The position numbers and the translations under genes are program-made. Below the pieces are notes generated by a model, which saw nothing but the letters and a program-made list of their open reading frames with translations, had not been told where the DNA came from and made no database searches. This document shows positions 25,195 through 33,988 of a DNA stretch of 51,944 nt, in pieces. Origin of the DNA: an uncultured Pseudomonadota bacterium (GTDB lineage Bacteria > Myxococcota_A > Bradymonadia > Bradymonadales > GCA-2716585); NCBI GenBank assembly GCA_937123825.1, contig CAKZKQ010000065.1:1-51944 (forward strand), written 5' to 3'. Position 1 is the first letter of the stretch. Each line of letters starts with the position of its first letter.

Positions 25195-26016
25195 ATGGCA
25201 GATCTGAAAGGCAAGACCCTCTTTATCACCGGCGCCAGCCGGGGCATCGGCAAAGCGATCGCGTTGCGGGCCGCACAGGACGGCGCCAACATCATCATCG
25301 CCGCCAAGACCACCGAGCCCAAGCCCAACCTCCCCGGCACCATCTACACGGCCGCCGAAGAGGTCGAGGCCGCAGGCGGTCAGGCGCTGGCCTGCAAGGT
25401 GGACATCCGCTTTGAGCAGGAGATCCAGGCGGCGATCGACAAGGGCGTGGAGAAGTTTGGCGGGATCGACATCCTGGTCAACAACGCCAGCGCCATCTCG
25501 CTGACGCCCACCCCGATGACCTCCATGAAGCGCTACGACCTGATGCATCAGATCAACACGCGCGGCACCTTCCTGACCTCCAAGCTCTGCCTGCCCCACC
25601 TGCTCAAGGGCGACAACCCCCACATCTTGAACATCTCGCCGCCGCTCAACATGGAGGAGCGCTGGTTCAAGAACCACGTGGCCTACACCATGGCCAAGTT
25701 CGGCATGAGCATGTGCGTGCTGGGCATGGCCGGCGAGTTCCGCAGCCAGGGCGTGGCCGTCAACGCGCTGTGGCCCAGAACGGCCATCGCCACCGCCGCG
25801 GTCCAGAACCTCCTTGGCGGCGACAGCTCCATGGCGCGCTGCCGCAAGGTCGACATCATGAGCGACGCGGCTTACGCCATATTCAACCGCCCCAGCGCCG
25901 AGTGCACTGGCAACTTCTTCATTGACGATGACGTGCTTGCAGCCGAAGGCGTCACCGACCTGGACCAATACGCCGTCACCCCTGGCGCCGATCTGCTGCC
26001 TGACTTCTTCGTCTGA
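25195..26016 (+). CDS. HSDL2-like short-chain dehydrogenase/reductase
   Basis: A 273-residue classical SDR. The cofactor motif is TGASRGIGK (12-20), NNASA lies at about 96-100, and the catalytic residues are Ser148 (in NISPPLNM), Tyr164 and Lys168 (YTMAK). The segments ISPPLNMEERWFKNHVAYTM and VNALWPRTAIATAA closely resemble the dehydrogenase domain of HSDL2 (hydroxysteroid dehydrogenase-like 2). The C-terminal SCP2 lipid-binding domain of animal HSDL2 is absent. The ATG at 25195 was preferred over the longer frame from 25114 because it begins the conserved fold and has GGAG upstream. It probably acts on lipid-like alcohols or ketones in the cytosol. Confidence 0.9.
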   Translation: MADLKGKTLFITGASRGIGKAIALRAAQDGANIIIAAKTTEPKPNLPGTIYTAAEEVEAAGGQALACKVDIRFEQEIQAAIDKGVEKFGGIDILVNNASAISLTPTPMTSMKRYDLMHQINTRGTFLTSKLCLPHLLKGDNPHILNISPPLNMEERWFKNHVAYTMAKFGMSMCVLGMAGEFRSQGVAVNALWPRTAIATAAVQNLLGGDSSMARCRKVDIMSDAAYAIFNRPSAECTGNFFIDDDVLAAEGVTDLDQYAVTPGADLLPDFFV

Positions 26017-26194
26017 GCCCTCCCCTCCCCCTTCCCTCCATTCCTGTTGCGCCGCGAAGCAGCCGGGGCGCCCTTTACGGGCGCACCTTGGCCTTGCGAC
26101 GTGCCATCCCTTTGTGGGCTGGCACGTTCCGTATACCGTTTGTCGCCGAATGCATGTGTGTTTGACACAAGGCGCGCCTAAAATGGCTCTTGTG

Positions 26195-26250
26195 ATACCA
26201 AGTCTGATTTGTGACGGCCCAAAGCAAGCCTTTCGTCTGCATCTTGGTAT
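26195..26250. repeat. Dispersed palindrome, copy C
   Basis: Runs from ATACCAAGTCTGATTTGTGA to CGTCTGCATCTTGGTAT. The right arm matches copy A (GTCTGCATtTTGGTAT); the centre is longer (56 bases in total). It lies in the 268-base gap between the SDR and XdhC-like genes. Confidence 0.65.
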
Positions 26251-26284
26251 GAGATGTCGATGACACAACACCGGGGCAAACACC

Positions 26285-27400
26285 ATGACCGATTTGCACA
26301 AACTGCTCGACACCCACGCCGCCGAGGGCAGCCCCGATGTGGTGGTGGGCACTGTGGTGGACGTTCGGGGTTCGGCCTACAGGCTCCCAGGCGCCAGAGT
26401 CCTGGTGCAGGCCAATGGGCAGCGCACGGGGATGATCAGCGGGGGGTGTTTGGACAAACACCTTGGCCGCCGGGCCTGGGCGTTGACCGAAGCAGGCCCC
26501 AACCTGGTCCATTTTGACACCCGCGGCACCCCGCTCAACCCCCGTGGCCCTTATGGGTCGGGTTGCGACGGCGTCGTGGAGGTTTTTTTGGAGCGCTGGG
26601 GGACAGGGGCGCTCTCGTTGGCCTCTTTGGCACGGCGAGCACAGCAGGAAAGCTGTGATATCGACGTGGGGACCATTTTTGCGGGCCCGGATGGGCTTGT
26701 GGGCAAGCGCGTGACGCGAGACGGGCATGATCTGGGTGTGCCAGATGCCCTGGTGGCACAGATTCGACGTGAGTTGCGGCCTCGGCGCCGCTCAAAGTCC
26801 ATTGATGTGGGCGATTGTCGGGTCTTTGTGGAGACGATTCGCCCGGCGCTGACGCTGACGGTCTTTGGCGCGGGGGATGATGTGCAGCCGCTGGCGCGCA
26901 TGGCCTCGGCCATGGGCTGGAGGGTGCAGGTCGCGGACCGTCGATCGTTGATGGCGCACGCAAAACGCTTCCCAACGGCTCGGGTCCTGACCGCCAACAC
27001 CATCGCCGAGCTCTTTGAGGCCACCCAAATCGGGCCTCACAGCCACATTTTGGTGATGACCCACGACTACGACGATGATTTGGAGCTTCTGCCGCACCTT
27101 CTGGCCAGCCCTGCGGCCTTTATCGGCTTGATGGGCCCGCGCAGACGCACCATGCAACTGATTCAAGCCCTTGTGGCCAGCGGGCAGGCCCCTTCAAAAC
27201 AGGATCTTTCCAGGGTACAGACGCCCGTGGGGGTCGATCTTGGGGCCGATGCCCCCGAAGAGGTGGCCCTTTCGGTGCTTTCAGGGCTGGTGGCCTTCCG
27301 CAACAACGCTTCGGGGGGCCTGTTGAGGGACAAACCGGGCGCCATACACGACCCATCCCCGCGCGATCTCCAGGTCCAGGCGGCCTCCACGCCCCTTTAG
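26285..27400 (+). CDS. XdhC/CoxI-family protein
   Basis: A 371-residue protein with both halves of the XdhC family. The N-terminal XdhC_CoxI domain has VVDVRGSAYRLPGARVLV and the typical GMISGGCLDKHLG, followed by PYGSGCDGVVEVFLE. The C-terminal Rossmann-like domain (about 195-345) has LTVFGAGDDVQPLARMASAM and ILVMTHDYDDDLELL, ending GLMGPRRRT. XdhC proteins bind, sulfurate and insert the molybdenum cofactor into xanthine-dehydrogenase-type enzymes. No molybdoenzyme gene is near, so this is an orphan accessory gene or one with another role. No strong ribosome-binding site precedes the ATG, so the start is moderately certain. Confidence 0.9.
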   Translation: MTDLHKLLDTHAAEGSPDVVVGTVVDVRGSAYRLPGARVLVQANGQRTGMISGGCLDKHLGRRAWALTEAGPNLVHFDTRGTPLNPRGPYGSGCDGVVEVFLERWGTGALSLASLARRAQQESCDIDVGTIFAGPDGLVGKRVTRDGHDLGVPDALVAQIRRELRPRRRSKSIDVGDCRVFVETIRPALTLTVFGAGDDVQPLARMASAMGWRVQVADRRSLMAHAKRFPTARVLTANTIAELFEATQIGPHSHILVMTHDYDDDLELLPHLLASPAAFIGLMGPRRRTMQLIQALVASGQAPSKQDLSRVQTPVGVDLGADAPEEVALSVLSGLVAFRNNASGGLLRDKPGAIHDPSPRDLQVQAASTPL

Positions 27401-27453
27401 AGCACGCCAACCCTTCCCATAGCGGGTTGAACCCCAAGCCGCAGTGTTTCAGG

Positions 27454-28533
27454 TCATGCTTGACGGCGCTTTCGGCGCGCCAACGCCACCGCTGCGGCCA
27501 TCAGCACAAAGAAAATCCCGGCTTTGGGGTCTGTGTGACGCGTCAGCGAGCATTGAGAACAGTCAAAGGCCCCTGCGATGAAGGGACCGGTGGGCTCACG
27601 GCGCGCGATGGGGGTCCATTTGGAGTCACAGAAGTTGTTTTTGGAGTTGCAGCCGGGTTCATACTGGAACCAGCGATCGATGAACGTGTCGATGGGCGCC
27701 AGATCATCGCTGACGACCGAGTTTGCGGTGGCGTTGAGCAGCTCCTGGGTGGCCATGATGGCCACATCGGCGATCTCTTTGGCGTCTTCCTGGCAGTTGT
27801 CCATGGCGCCCGAGTGAGCCAGACCATCGCGCCCCGGCTCATGGCCAGTGTTGACGGCATCGATGAAGTTCATCACGTGGCGGATCTTCATCAGATCGTC
27901 GCTGCGGACGGTGTGAGAGAACGAATCCTGGAGTGCGTGGATGGCGATGCCCAAAAAGAACATCGGCGCCCAGACCTCGACCCGCACCTGTCCGTAGAAG
28001 TCGGCGTAGGTGAGCGTCGAGATGATTTGAGCCTCGGGGGGGAACTTTAGATACGCCAGCGCGATCTGAACGGTGTCGCGAAAGTGCTTGATGGACCCGT
28101 CGATGGCCTTGATGTTCCCTGCGTCGCCGTCATCCAATGTGCTGCGCAGAAAGTGGGGATACTGGCCAGCGGGGTTGGTGTGGGCGTCTCTGAGGGTGGC
28201 CAGGTTGGTCACCGAGTGGCCCTCAGTGTCGGGCGCACGCACGCCCAGGACCAGACTGACCAGGATCAAGTCGCCGCTCTCTCCGGACATCTCCAGCGCG
28301 CCCCGGTCTGCGGGGAGGTTTTCAGCCAACAGGCGCCAGATCTCACTGTCTGGAATGGGCACCGCGACGGGCTGAAAGTCCTCTGGGATATCGGTGTTGG
28401 TCGTGATGGCCTGTGTGGTCATGGCCTCGTGGCAGGACTCGGTAAAGCCACTGCTGATGGTGTACCCCCAGGCCTGGGTCGCCAGGAGCGAGATCAGCAC
28501 CACCACACAGAATGTCGTCATGTGCTTCTTCAT
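27454..28533 (-). CDS. Zinc phospholipase C-like protein with MYXO-CTERM tail
   Basis: A 359-residue secreted protein, last gene of a three-gene leftward operon. Its ATG overlaps the preceding stop in ATGA. The signal peptide ends QAWG before YTISSGF. The mature protein is mostly helical with His residues spaced as in zinc-dependent phospholipase C/S1-P1 nuclease folds: ESCHEA near the N-terminus, and GIAIHALQDSFSHTVRSDD (about 195-213), the likely metal-site helix. FDCSQCSLTRHTDPKAG, a hydrophobic helix (IFFVLMAAAVALA) and RRKRRQA form the C-terminal sorting signal. Enzyme activity is inferred from motif pattern only. Being coupled to two barrel-like proteins suggests a shared surface complex. 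Confidence 0.82.
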   Translation of the reverse strand: MKKHMTTFCVVVLISLLATQAWGYTISSGFTESCHEAMTTQAITTNTDIPEDFQPVAVPIPDSEIWRLLAENLPADRGALEMSGESGDLILVSLVLGVRAPDTEGHSVTNLATLRDAHTNPAGQYPHFLRSTLDDGDAGNIKAIDGSIKHFRDTVQIALAYLKFPPEAQIISTLTYADFYGQVRVEVWAPMFFLGIAIHALQDSFSHTVRSDDLMKIRHVMNFIDAVNTGHEPGRDGLAHSGAMDNCQEDAKEIADVAIMATQELLNATANSVVSDDLAPIDTFIDRWFQYEPGCNSKNNFCDSKWTPIARREPTGPFIAGAFDCSQCSLTRHTDPKAGIFFVLMAAAVALARRKRRQA

Positions 28534-29129
28534 AGCCTGAACTCCACGATGAAGACGGTCCGGTACTGGATGTGAGCGATCCTGGGGGTGGTGACCACCG
28601 GGATCATCAACGAGTAGGTCAGCGGGTGGAACTCCAGCGCCATAAAGTCGGTGGGGAACCACCGCAGGCCACCGGGGCGAAGATCCATAAAGAAGCCGGT
28701 CTCTCCGGCCTCATGCAGGAGCGTGTCAAAGAGCAGCGTCGAGGAGCCCACCGTGACGCTGGCTCGCAGGCGATCGTTGAAGATGCGGTAGTCGGTGCCC
28801 ACGCCCAGGTTCAGCACCCCATCGGTGAGCTGGTTGGTGATCTCGCTGGTCAGCCAGCGGTTCTGCTCCACATGGCCAAAGACGCCCCAACGTTTCCACC
28901 GGTATCCTGCCCGCAGCGCACCACCGCGCGAAGCCGAGAAGACCGAACGATCGGGCGCGTCGCTGAGCAGCGACGAGTGGGCCTCGATCTGGAAGAAGAT
29001 GTGGCGCTTGGAATCCACCACATCGGGCGATGTTTTTGGGTCCACATCCTGTGCAGACGCAGCGCTCGTCAGGAGCAAGAGCGATGCGCCGAGCAACGCC
29101 GCGGTTGTCCATCGTGTTGAGGTTTTCAA
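28530..29129 (-). CDS. Outer-membrane beta-barrel-like protein (paralogue 2)
   Basis: A 199-residue exported protein starting at TTG 29129, overlapping the previous stop (TTGA) with GGAGGTGGCG upstream. The signal peptide ends TSAASAQ. The mature sequence alternates polar and nonpolar residues in strand-length blocks and ends with FIVEFRL. It aligns with the upstream gene product over most of its length: GYRWKRWGVFGHVEQNRWL against GRRWGAWGAFIQMEHNIWVL, TLLFDTLLHEAGETGFFMDL against TALFDTILDDFGETGFFLDI, and RTVFIVEF against RSVVSVEV. The two genes are therefore a tandem duplication. Function is unknown; a paired barrel in the outer membrane is the simplest reading. Confidence 0.82.
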   Translation of the reverse strand: MKTSTRWTTAALLGASLLLLTSAASAQDVDPKTSPDVVDSKRHIFFQIEAHSSLLSDAPDRSVFSASRGGALRAGYRWKRWGVFGHVEQNRWLTSEITNQLTDGVLNLGVGTDYRIFNDRLRASVTVGSSTLLFDTLLHEAGETGFFMDLRPGGLRWFPTDFMALEFHPLTYSLMIPVVTTPRIAHIQYRTVFIVEFRL

Positions 29130-29710
29130 AACGCCACCTCCACGCTGACCACCGAACGGTATGAGAGTTGAACCAGCGGAATGCCCTCAATGATGGGCAC
29201 CATCACGATGAACGAGAGCGGGTCGAGTTCGATGATGAGGTTGTCCAAAGGGACGCGGTAGCCCATGGGACGGATGTCGAGGAAAAATCCGGTCTCCCCA
29301 AAATCATCAAGGATGGTGTCAAAGAGCGCCGTGGAGGTGCCCAGCGCCATGCTGCTGCGCACGTACTGCTTGTAGTAGAGGACCTCGCCGCCAAGACCAA
29401 AGTTGACGACGCTGTCAAAAGGACCGCCGCCCACCTCGGTCAACACCCAGATGTTGTGCTCCATCTGGATGAAGGCCCCCCAGGCCCCCCAACGGCGGCC
29501 CACGGAGAGCCCCCAGCCAAAAGTCCCTGCGACGGCTTCAAGCGAACTCATCTCGCTCAAGAACGACAGCCCGCCATGGGCGCGCCCGTAGTTGACCCGC
29601 TCTTTTGTCTTCAGAGACGTGTCCTGAGCCTGAGCGGTGCTGCATAACGCAAGCAGAACCCCTGCCACGCACAGCACAAACCATCCCGGGCGCTGTCTTT
29701 GGTATCCCAT
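29126..29710 (-). CDS. Outer-membrane beta-barrel-like protein (paralogue 1)
   Basis: A 194-residue exported protein, first gene of the operon. The ATG at 29710 follows AGGGGGT and starts a signal peptide ending STAQAQ. Strand-like blocks (GLSFLSEMSS, SVVNFGLGGEVLYY, RSSMALGTSTALFDTILDDF) and the ending VVSVEVAF suit a small barrel. The conserved core DTILDDFGETGFFLDIRPMG is shared with the downstream paralogue. The TGA stop lies inside the TTG start region of the next gene, so translation of the pair is coupled. Confidence 0.82.
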   Translation of the reverse strand: MGYQRQRPGWFVLCVAGVLLALCSTAQAQDTSLKTKERVNYGRAHGGLSFLSEMSSLEAVAGTFGWGLSVGRRWGAWGAFIQMEHNIWVLTEVGGGPFDSVVNFGLGGEVLYYKQYVRSSMALGTSTALFDTILDDFGETGFFLDIRPMGYRVPLDNLIIELDPLSFIVMVPIIEGIPLVQLSYRSVVSVEVAF

Positions 29711-30143
29711 TGTTGTGACCCCCTTTAGACCCCTCGTCGTCCTTCCTTGACCCAATCTCGCTGGCGCCGCAGACGTCGCATCTGTCTGGACCACACGCCA
29801 GCCTGGAGTTGACCACACCGTACACTGAACTTGGTGGTGCGCGGCGCAGTGAAGTGTGCACTTTTGTAAAAGACGCCGGGCACACGTTGGGCTGCTGGTT
29901 CAGACGCTTAAATCCCAAACAAGTTATACCATCGTCTCTCCCGACGCTGACAGTAACCAAAGGCGCCAAAAGACTCGCCAACAGCGACATTGTCGGGTCA
30001 GGGGCCTGGTGACGAGGTCGCGTTTATCTGCGCTGCGGCGAGTCTTGCGGCGCTGACAAGCGCAAGGGGCCTGGGTTACGATGGGGGACGGCCACGACGT
30101 GACCCACAACCACAAACGCGCACCCAGACCGGAGAGCCCCAAC
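29711..30143. other. Divergent promoter region between the barrel operon and the symporter genes
   Basis: These 433 bases contain no credible gene. Both the leftward barrel/phospholipase operon and the rightward symporter pair must start here. AT-richer patches lie near 29850-29950. No clear -24/-12 or -35/-10 pair could be chosen with confidence. Confidence 0.4.
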
Positions 30144-30431
30144 ATGACCCAACCCACCCCCTCGCCCCCAAACGAAGAGGCCAACACTGGCTACTGGAAG
30201 GCCAACCTGAAGATCCTTGGAACACTGCTTTCCATCTGGTTTGTGGTCTCGTACGGCTGCGGCATCCTCTTTGTGGACGCCCTCAACCAGTTTCAGTTGC
30301 CCGGCACGGGCTTTCCGCTGGGGTTCTGGTTTGCGCAGCAAGGGTCCATCTACGTCTTTGTGGTGCTGATCTTTGTCTACACGTTTCTGATGGCCCGGCT
30401 TGATAAGCAATTTGGGGTCGAAGAGGACTGA
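30144..30431 (+). CDS. DUF4212 small subunit of sodium:solute symporter
   Basis: A 95-residue two-helix membrane protein. After a Pro/Glu-rich N-terminus the typical DUF4212 sequence begins: YWKANLKILGTLLSIWFVVS, FPLGFWFAQQGSIYVFVVLI, and the Asp/Lys-rich end MARLDKQFGVEED. This family is encoded directly upstream of SSS-family symporters of the VC_2705 type and is regarded as their small subunit. The start at 30144 follows GGAGAG; the longer frame from 30081 lacks support. The large subunit gene follows after 102 bases. Confidence 0.92.
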   Translation: MTQPTPSPPNEEANTGYWKANLKILGTLLSIWFVVSYGCGILFVDALNQFQLPGTGFPLGFWFAQQGSIYVFVVLIFVYTFLMARLDKQFGVEED

Positions 30432-30533
30432 ACGGGCCGCCTGGAGCGCGTCGCAGCACGGCACTGTCTGGTCCATGGGCTCGGACAGGCGCCTATTGAC
30501 GCACCCTGTGGGCCAAATGAGGGGGGAAGAGAG

Positions 30534-32339
30534 ATGAGCGTCCAGACCTGGACCTTTATCATCGTGGGTTTGAGCTTTGCGCTCTACATCGGCATCGCGA
30601 TCTGGTCGCGCGCTGGCAGCACCAAGGAGTTCTACGTGGCGGGCGGGGGGGTTCCACCGCTGGCCAACGGCATGGCGACGGCCGCCGACTGGATGAGCGC
30701 GGCCTCGTTCATCTCCATGGCGGGGATCATCTCGTTTGCGGGCTATGATGGCTCGGTTTATTTGATGGGTGGGACGGGTGGAGACGTCCTTTGGGCGCTC
30801 TGGCTGGCGCCCTACCTGCGCAAATTTGGCAAATTCACGGTGCCGGACTTCGTCGGCGACCGCTATTACTCCAGCGCGGCGCGTTTGGTGGCGGTCGTCT
30901 GCGCCATATTTGTCTCGTTTACCTACGTCGCAGGGCAAATGCGCGGCGTGGGGGTGGTCTTTAGCCGCTTTTTGGAGGTCGACATCAACCTGGGCGTGCT
31001 GATCGGCATGGCGTTGGTCTTCTTCTATGCCGTTTTGGGGGGCATGAAGGGCATCACCTACACGCAGGTGGCCCAGTACGTCATCCTGATCTTTGCCTTT
31101 ATGCTCCCGGCCATCTTCATCAGCATCATGTTGACCAACAATCCCATCCCCCAACTGGGCTTTGGAGGGGATTTGTCGGGGGAGTTGGGGGCCTCGATCG
31201 CCGGTGGAGACTCGATTTCGCTGCTGGCCAAGCTCAACGGGCTCCACGAAGAGCTTGGTTTTGCCCCCTACACCGATGGTTCAAGGCCGATGTTGGACGT
31301 TTTGTGCATCACGGCGGCCTTGATGGTGGGCACGGCGGGGCTGCCGCACGTCATTGTGCGCTTCTACACCGTCCCCAAAGTGCGCGACGCGCGGATCAGC
31401 GCCGGTTGGGCGCTGCTTTTCATCGCAATTCTGTACACCACCGCTCCTGCCGTGGCCGCTTTTGCCCGCACCAACCTCATCGACACGGTTCGAGACGCCC
31501 CCTACAGCGCCAAAGCGGAGCAGAGCGTGCCCGAATGGTTCCGAAAGTGGGAGGATACGGGGCTGCTGGCCTGGGTGGACAAGAACAACGACGGCAAAAT
31601 CCAGTATGTGGCGGGCAAACCCTTTGAGGGCAAGCCCACATTTGCCGCTGAGCGAGGCCCACACGGCCAACGCGTGGTCACCAACACCCTGACCGCAGGC
31701 AACAACGAGCTTTACATCGACCGGGACATCATGGTTTTGGCCAACCCCGAGATCGCCAACCTCCCGGCGTGGGTCATTGCGCTGGTCGCCGCCGGGGCGC
31801 TGGCCGCTGCGCTCTCTACGGCGGCGGGGTTGCTCCTGGTGGTCTCGACCGCCATCAGCCACGACCTGCTCAAGCGGACCTTCAAGCCCGACATCTCTGA
31901 AAAGAACGAGCTGCTGGCCGCGCGCGTCGCTGCGGCCTTTGCCGTGGTCCTGGCGGGCTACTTTGGGATCAACCCGCCGGGCTTTGTGGCCCAGGTGGTG
32001 GCCTTTGCCTTTGGATTGGCCGCCTCGACCTTCTTCCCGGCCATCATCCTGGGGATCTTCTCAAGGCGCACCAACCGCGAGGGGGTGATCGCGGGCATGC
32101 TCACCGGCCTGCTCTTCACCTCCGCCTACATCATCTACTTCAAGTTCCTTGGCGGCACCAAAGACGGCTGGTGGATGGGGATCTCACCCGAGGGCATCGG
32201 GACGCTGGGCATGTTCCTGAACTTTGCGGTGGCGCTGACGGTCTCGCGCTTTACCCCGGCGCCGCCCGAGGAGATCCAGCGCCTGATCACCTCCATCCGC
32301 GTGCCCAAAGGCTCCAGCGGCCCCACCAACGCCCACTGA
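30534..32339 (+). CDS. Sodium:solute symporter, large subunit
   Basis: A 601-residue inner-membrane transporter with about 13 helices, of the SSS family in the VC_2705/acetate-permease-like branch. Diagnostic segments are FYVAGGGVPPLANGMATAADWMSAASFISMAG, given as two parts (about 33-47 and 48-64), VPDFVGDRYYS, and the C-terminal core ALSTAAGLLLVVSTAISHDL. Substrate is probably a small organic acid such as acetate or a similar solute, carried with Na+; this is inferred from the branch. A hydrophilic insert (about 320-400) separates helices, longer than in many relatives. GGGGGGAAGAGAG precedes the ATG. It works with the small subunit encoded upstream. Confidence 0.93.
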   Translation: MSVQTWTFIIVGLSFALYIGIAIWSRAGSTKEFYVAGGGVPPLANGMATAADWMSAASFISMAGIISFAGYDGSVYLMGGTGGDVLWALWLAPYLRKFGKFTVPDFVGDRYYSSAARLVAVVCAIFVSFTYVAGQMRGVGVVFSRFLEVDINLGVLIGMALVFFYAVLGGMKGITYTQVAQYVILIFAFMLPAIFISIMLTNNPIPQLGFGGDLSGELGASIAGGDSISLLAKLNGLHEELGFAPYTDGSRPMLDVLCITAALMVGTAGLPHVIVRFYTVPKVRDARISAGWALLFIAILYTTAPAVAAFARTNLIDTVRDAPYSAKAEQSVPEWFRKWEDTGLLAWVDKNNDGKIQYVAGKPFEGKPTFAAERGPHGQRVVTNTLTAGNNELYIDRDIMVLANPEIANLPAWVIALVAAGALAAALSTAAGLLLVVSTAISHDLLKRTFKPDISEKNELLAARVAAAFAVVLAGYFGINPPGFVAQVVAFAFGLAASTFFPAIILGIFSRRTNREGVIAGMLTGLLFTSAYIIYFKFLGGTKDGWWMGISPEGIGTLGMFLNFAVALTVSRFTPAPPEEIQRLITSIRVPKGSSGPTNAH

Positions 32340-32409
32340 CCTTCACCAGTCTTGAACCCATCAGGTCCGTTATGGATTGCCTTGGCCACAGTGGTGGGTT
32401 GGGCGTCCA

Positions 32410-33741
32410 CTAATCGGACCACACGATGGTCTCAGGGGCGCCCAGAGGTGGTGCCATGTCGTAGGCATGAAAGACGCACGGCGTGGCAGGCGTGTTGGGG
32501 TCGCAGTCGTCATCATCAAAGCGAGCCACGCGGCGCCCCTGCTCATCAAACTCGTAGAGGTTGCATGATCGTCGTACGACCTCGCAGTCATCATCCAGTT
32601 GCAGCCTGTAAGCCACAACGTCCCCGCGAAGGTTGTACTCTGTGAAAGAACACAGACGATCGGCGGCCCCGTCACAATCGAGGTCCAGGTATTTGGCCTC
32701 TCGATGGTGACCATTGTCCATTTCCATCCGTTGGTAATGGACCTCACAAGAGTCCATTTGACCATCACAGCCCTCATCCTTCCCTTCCCACCGGGCCTCG
32801 CCTTCGTAGCGGATGTGGAGGCATGCGGCGGAAGGATCATCGATGACGGGCTCTCCCACGAGGATCCGTCGCCCCTGCTCATCAAACTCATCACGGGTGC
32901 AGGATTCCTGATTTGTGCTCTGGCAGTTGTCGGCGTAGCGGCAGCTCACCACCTGGCGACCATCGTCGCTAAAGTCCCAGTGCCAACCGTCGCAATAATC
33001 GGACTCGCACGGACCGACCGCTTTCTCATCCACAAGGCGCCCTTCGTCATCATAGACACGGCTAAGGCAGTGGTTCCCGTATCCATTGCAATCCACATCA
33101 ATCGCTCGCCATAACACCTGCCCCTCTTCATTGTAGATGTAGCGGGTACAAGTAGATGAACCACCATTTGTTGGCGTGCCAGAGAACACCTCCCGTGTGC
33201 GCCGCTGGGGATCGTAGTGATCTTCAGCGCGGCGCCCCTCAGGCACTCCATCACAGTTGTAGTCATGTCTGGTTTGCTCAGGATCTTTGTACAGAAACCT
33301 GCAGGTTGATCTAGAGTCCATTTGACCATCACAGCGGGTATCGGTGATCTGATACTGAACACTTCCGTCTTCAGATGTCAGCGTCCATTTGCATGCGCCG
33401 TTGGCAGGAGCGCAAAGCAGCTGCGGATCCCTCACTGTCCATTTTCCGCGCCCCCAATCTGGCGGCAATGAAGGGATGTTGTGCGATGAGGTCTCTGGTG
33501 GCGTTTCTGGCGATGTGTCCGGTGGTGTCGCAGGCGAAGCATCTGGCGACGTGGGATTGAGGTGCTCTTGCTCATCTTGTGAGTTCTCTCCGTTTTCCCC
33601 TTCCTGAGTTTCAGGCAGATCTTCGGCACCCTCGGGGGGATCGGCGACCTCGGCGATGCTTGTGTATGAAATCGCTCCTGGTTCACCACAAGCTCCCGTC
33701 AAAAGCACGGCACTCAGCAACACCACCCACCTTGTTTCCAT
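32410..33741 (-). CDS. Lipoprotein of Asp/Cys/Tyr repeats (paralogue 2)
   Basis: A 443-residue predicted lipoprotein. The ATG (33741) follows AAGGAG; the signal peptide ends LLTGACGEPG. A Pro/Ser/Thr/Glu-rich stalk (about 30-100) leads to about ten imperfect 28-35-residue repeats. Each begins with a Ca-loop-like DxDCDG or DxxC element, has a second Cys about eight residues later, and closes with a YDxxGR-type turn. Examples are DLDCDGAADRLC, VYDDEGRLV and EFDEQGRRV. The design combines thrombospondin-type-3-like Asp loops with Rhs/YD-like hairpins. It is probably an extended, calcium-stabilised, disulfide-bonded surface stalk. It lies 247 bases downstream of its paralogue on the same strand, and units here are more diverged. 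Confidence 0.85.
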   Translation of the reverse strand: METRWVVLLSAVLLTGACGEPGAISYTSIAEVADPPEGAEDLPETQEGENGENSQDEQEHLNPTSPDASPATPPDTSPETPPETSSHNIPSLPPDWGRGKWTVRDPQLLCAPANGACKWTLTSEDGSVQYQITDTRCDGQMDSRSTCRFLYKDPEQTRHDYNCDGVPEGRRAEDHYDPQRRTREVFSGTPTNGGSSTCTRYIYNEEGQVLWRAIDVDCNGYGNHCLSRVYDDEGRLVDEKAVGPCESDYCDGWHWDFSDDGRQVVSCRYADNCQSTNQESCTRDEFDEQGRRILVGEPVIDDPSAACLHIRYEGEARWEGKDEGCDGQMDSCEVHYQRMEMDNGHHREAKYLDLDCDGAADRLCSFTEYNLRGDVVAYRLQLDDDCEVVRRSCNLYEFDEQGRRVARFDDDDCDPNTPATPCVFHAYDMAPPLGAPETIVWSD

Positions 33742-33988
33742 CAAAAGCTCCTTGTTTGGACGATACACATGGTTTTGATGAGGGACCGCGCGACAGGAAA
33801 CAACGTTACCCCAACATTAAGACAGCGGTAAAAACAGGGCGTTGTGACCAAAAATCTGCGCTTGATTGGATTTTCTGGGCAGTTTTAACCCTAGCGCCGC
33901 CTCATCACTGCCATGTTGCGAGGCGCAACGGGGATGGACTGCCATGGCGTTTGCGCTTGCGTTGGCGGTTCAACGGCGCAGGGTGTGC

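Noticed and set aside
29697..29706. TTTGGTATCC inside the first barrel gene as another palindrome copy
   Set aside because: It lies in coding sequence near the start codon, lacks the partner arm and matches only the seven-base end.
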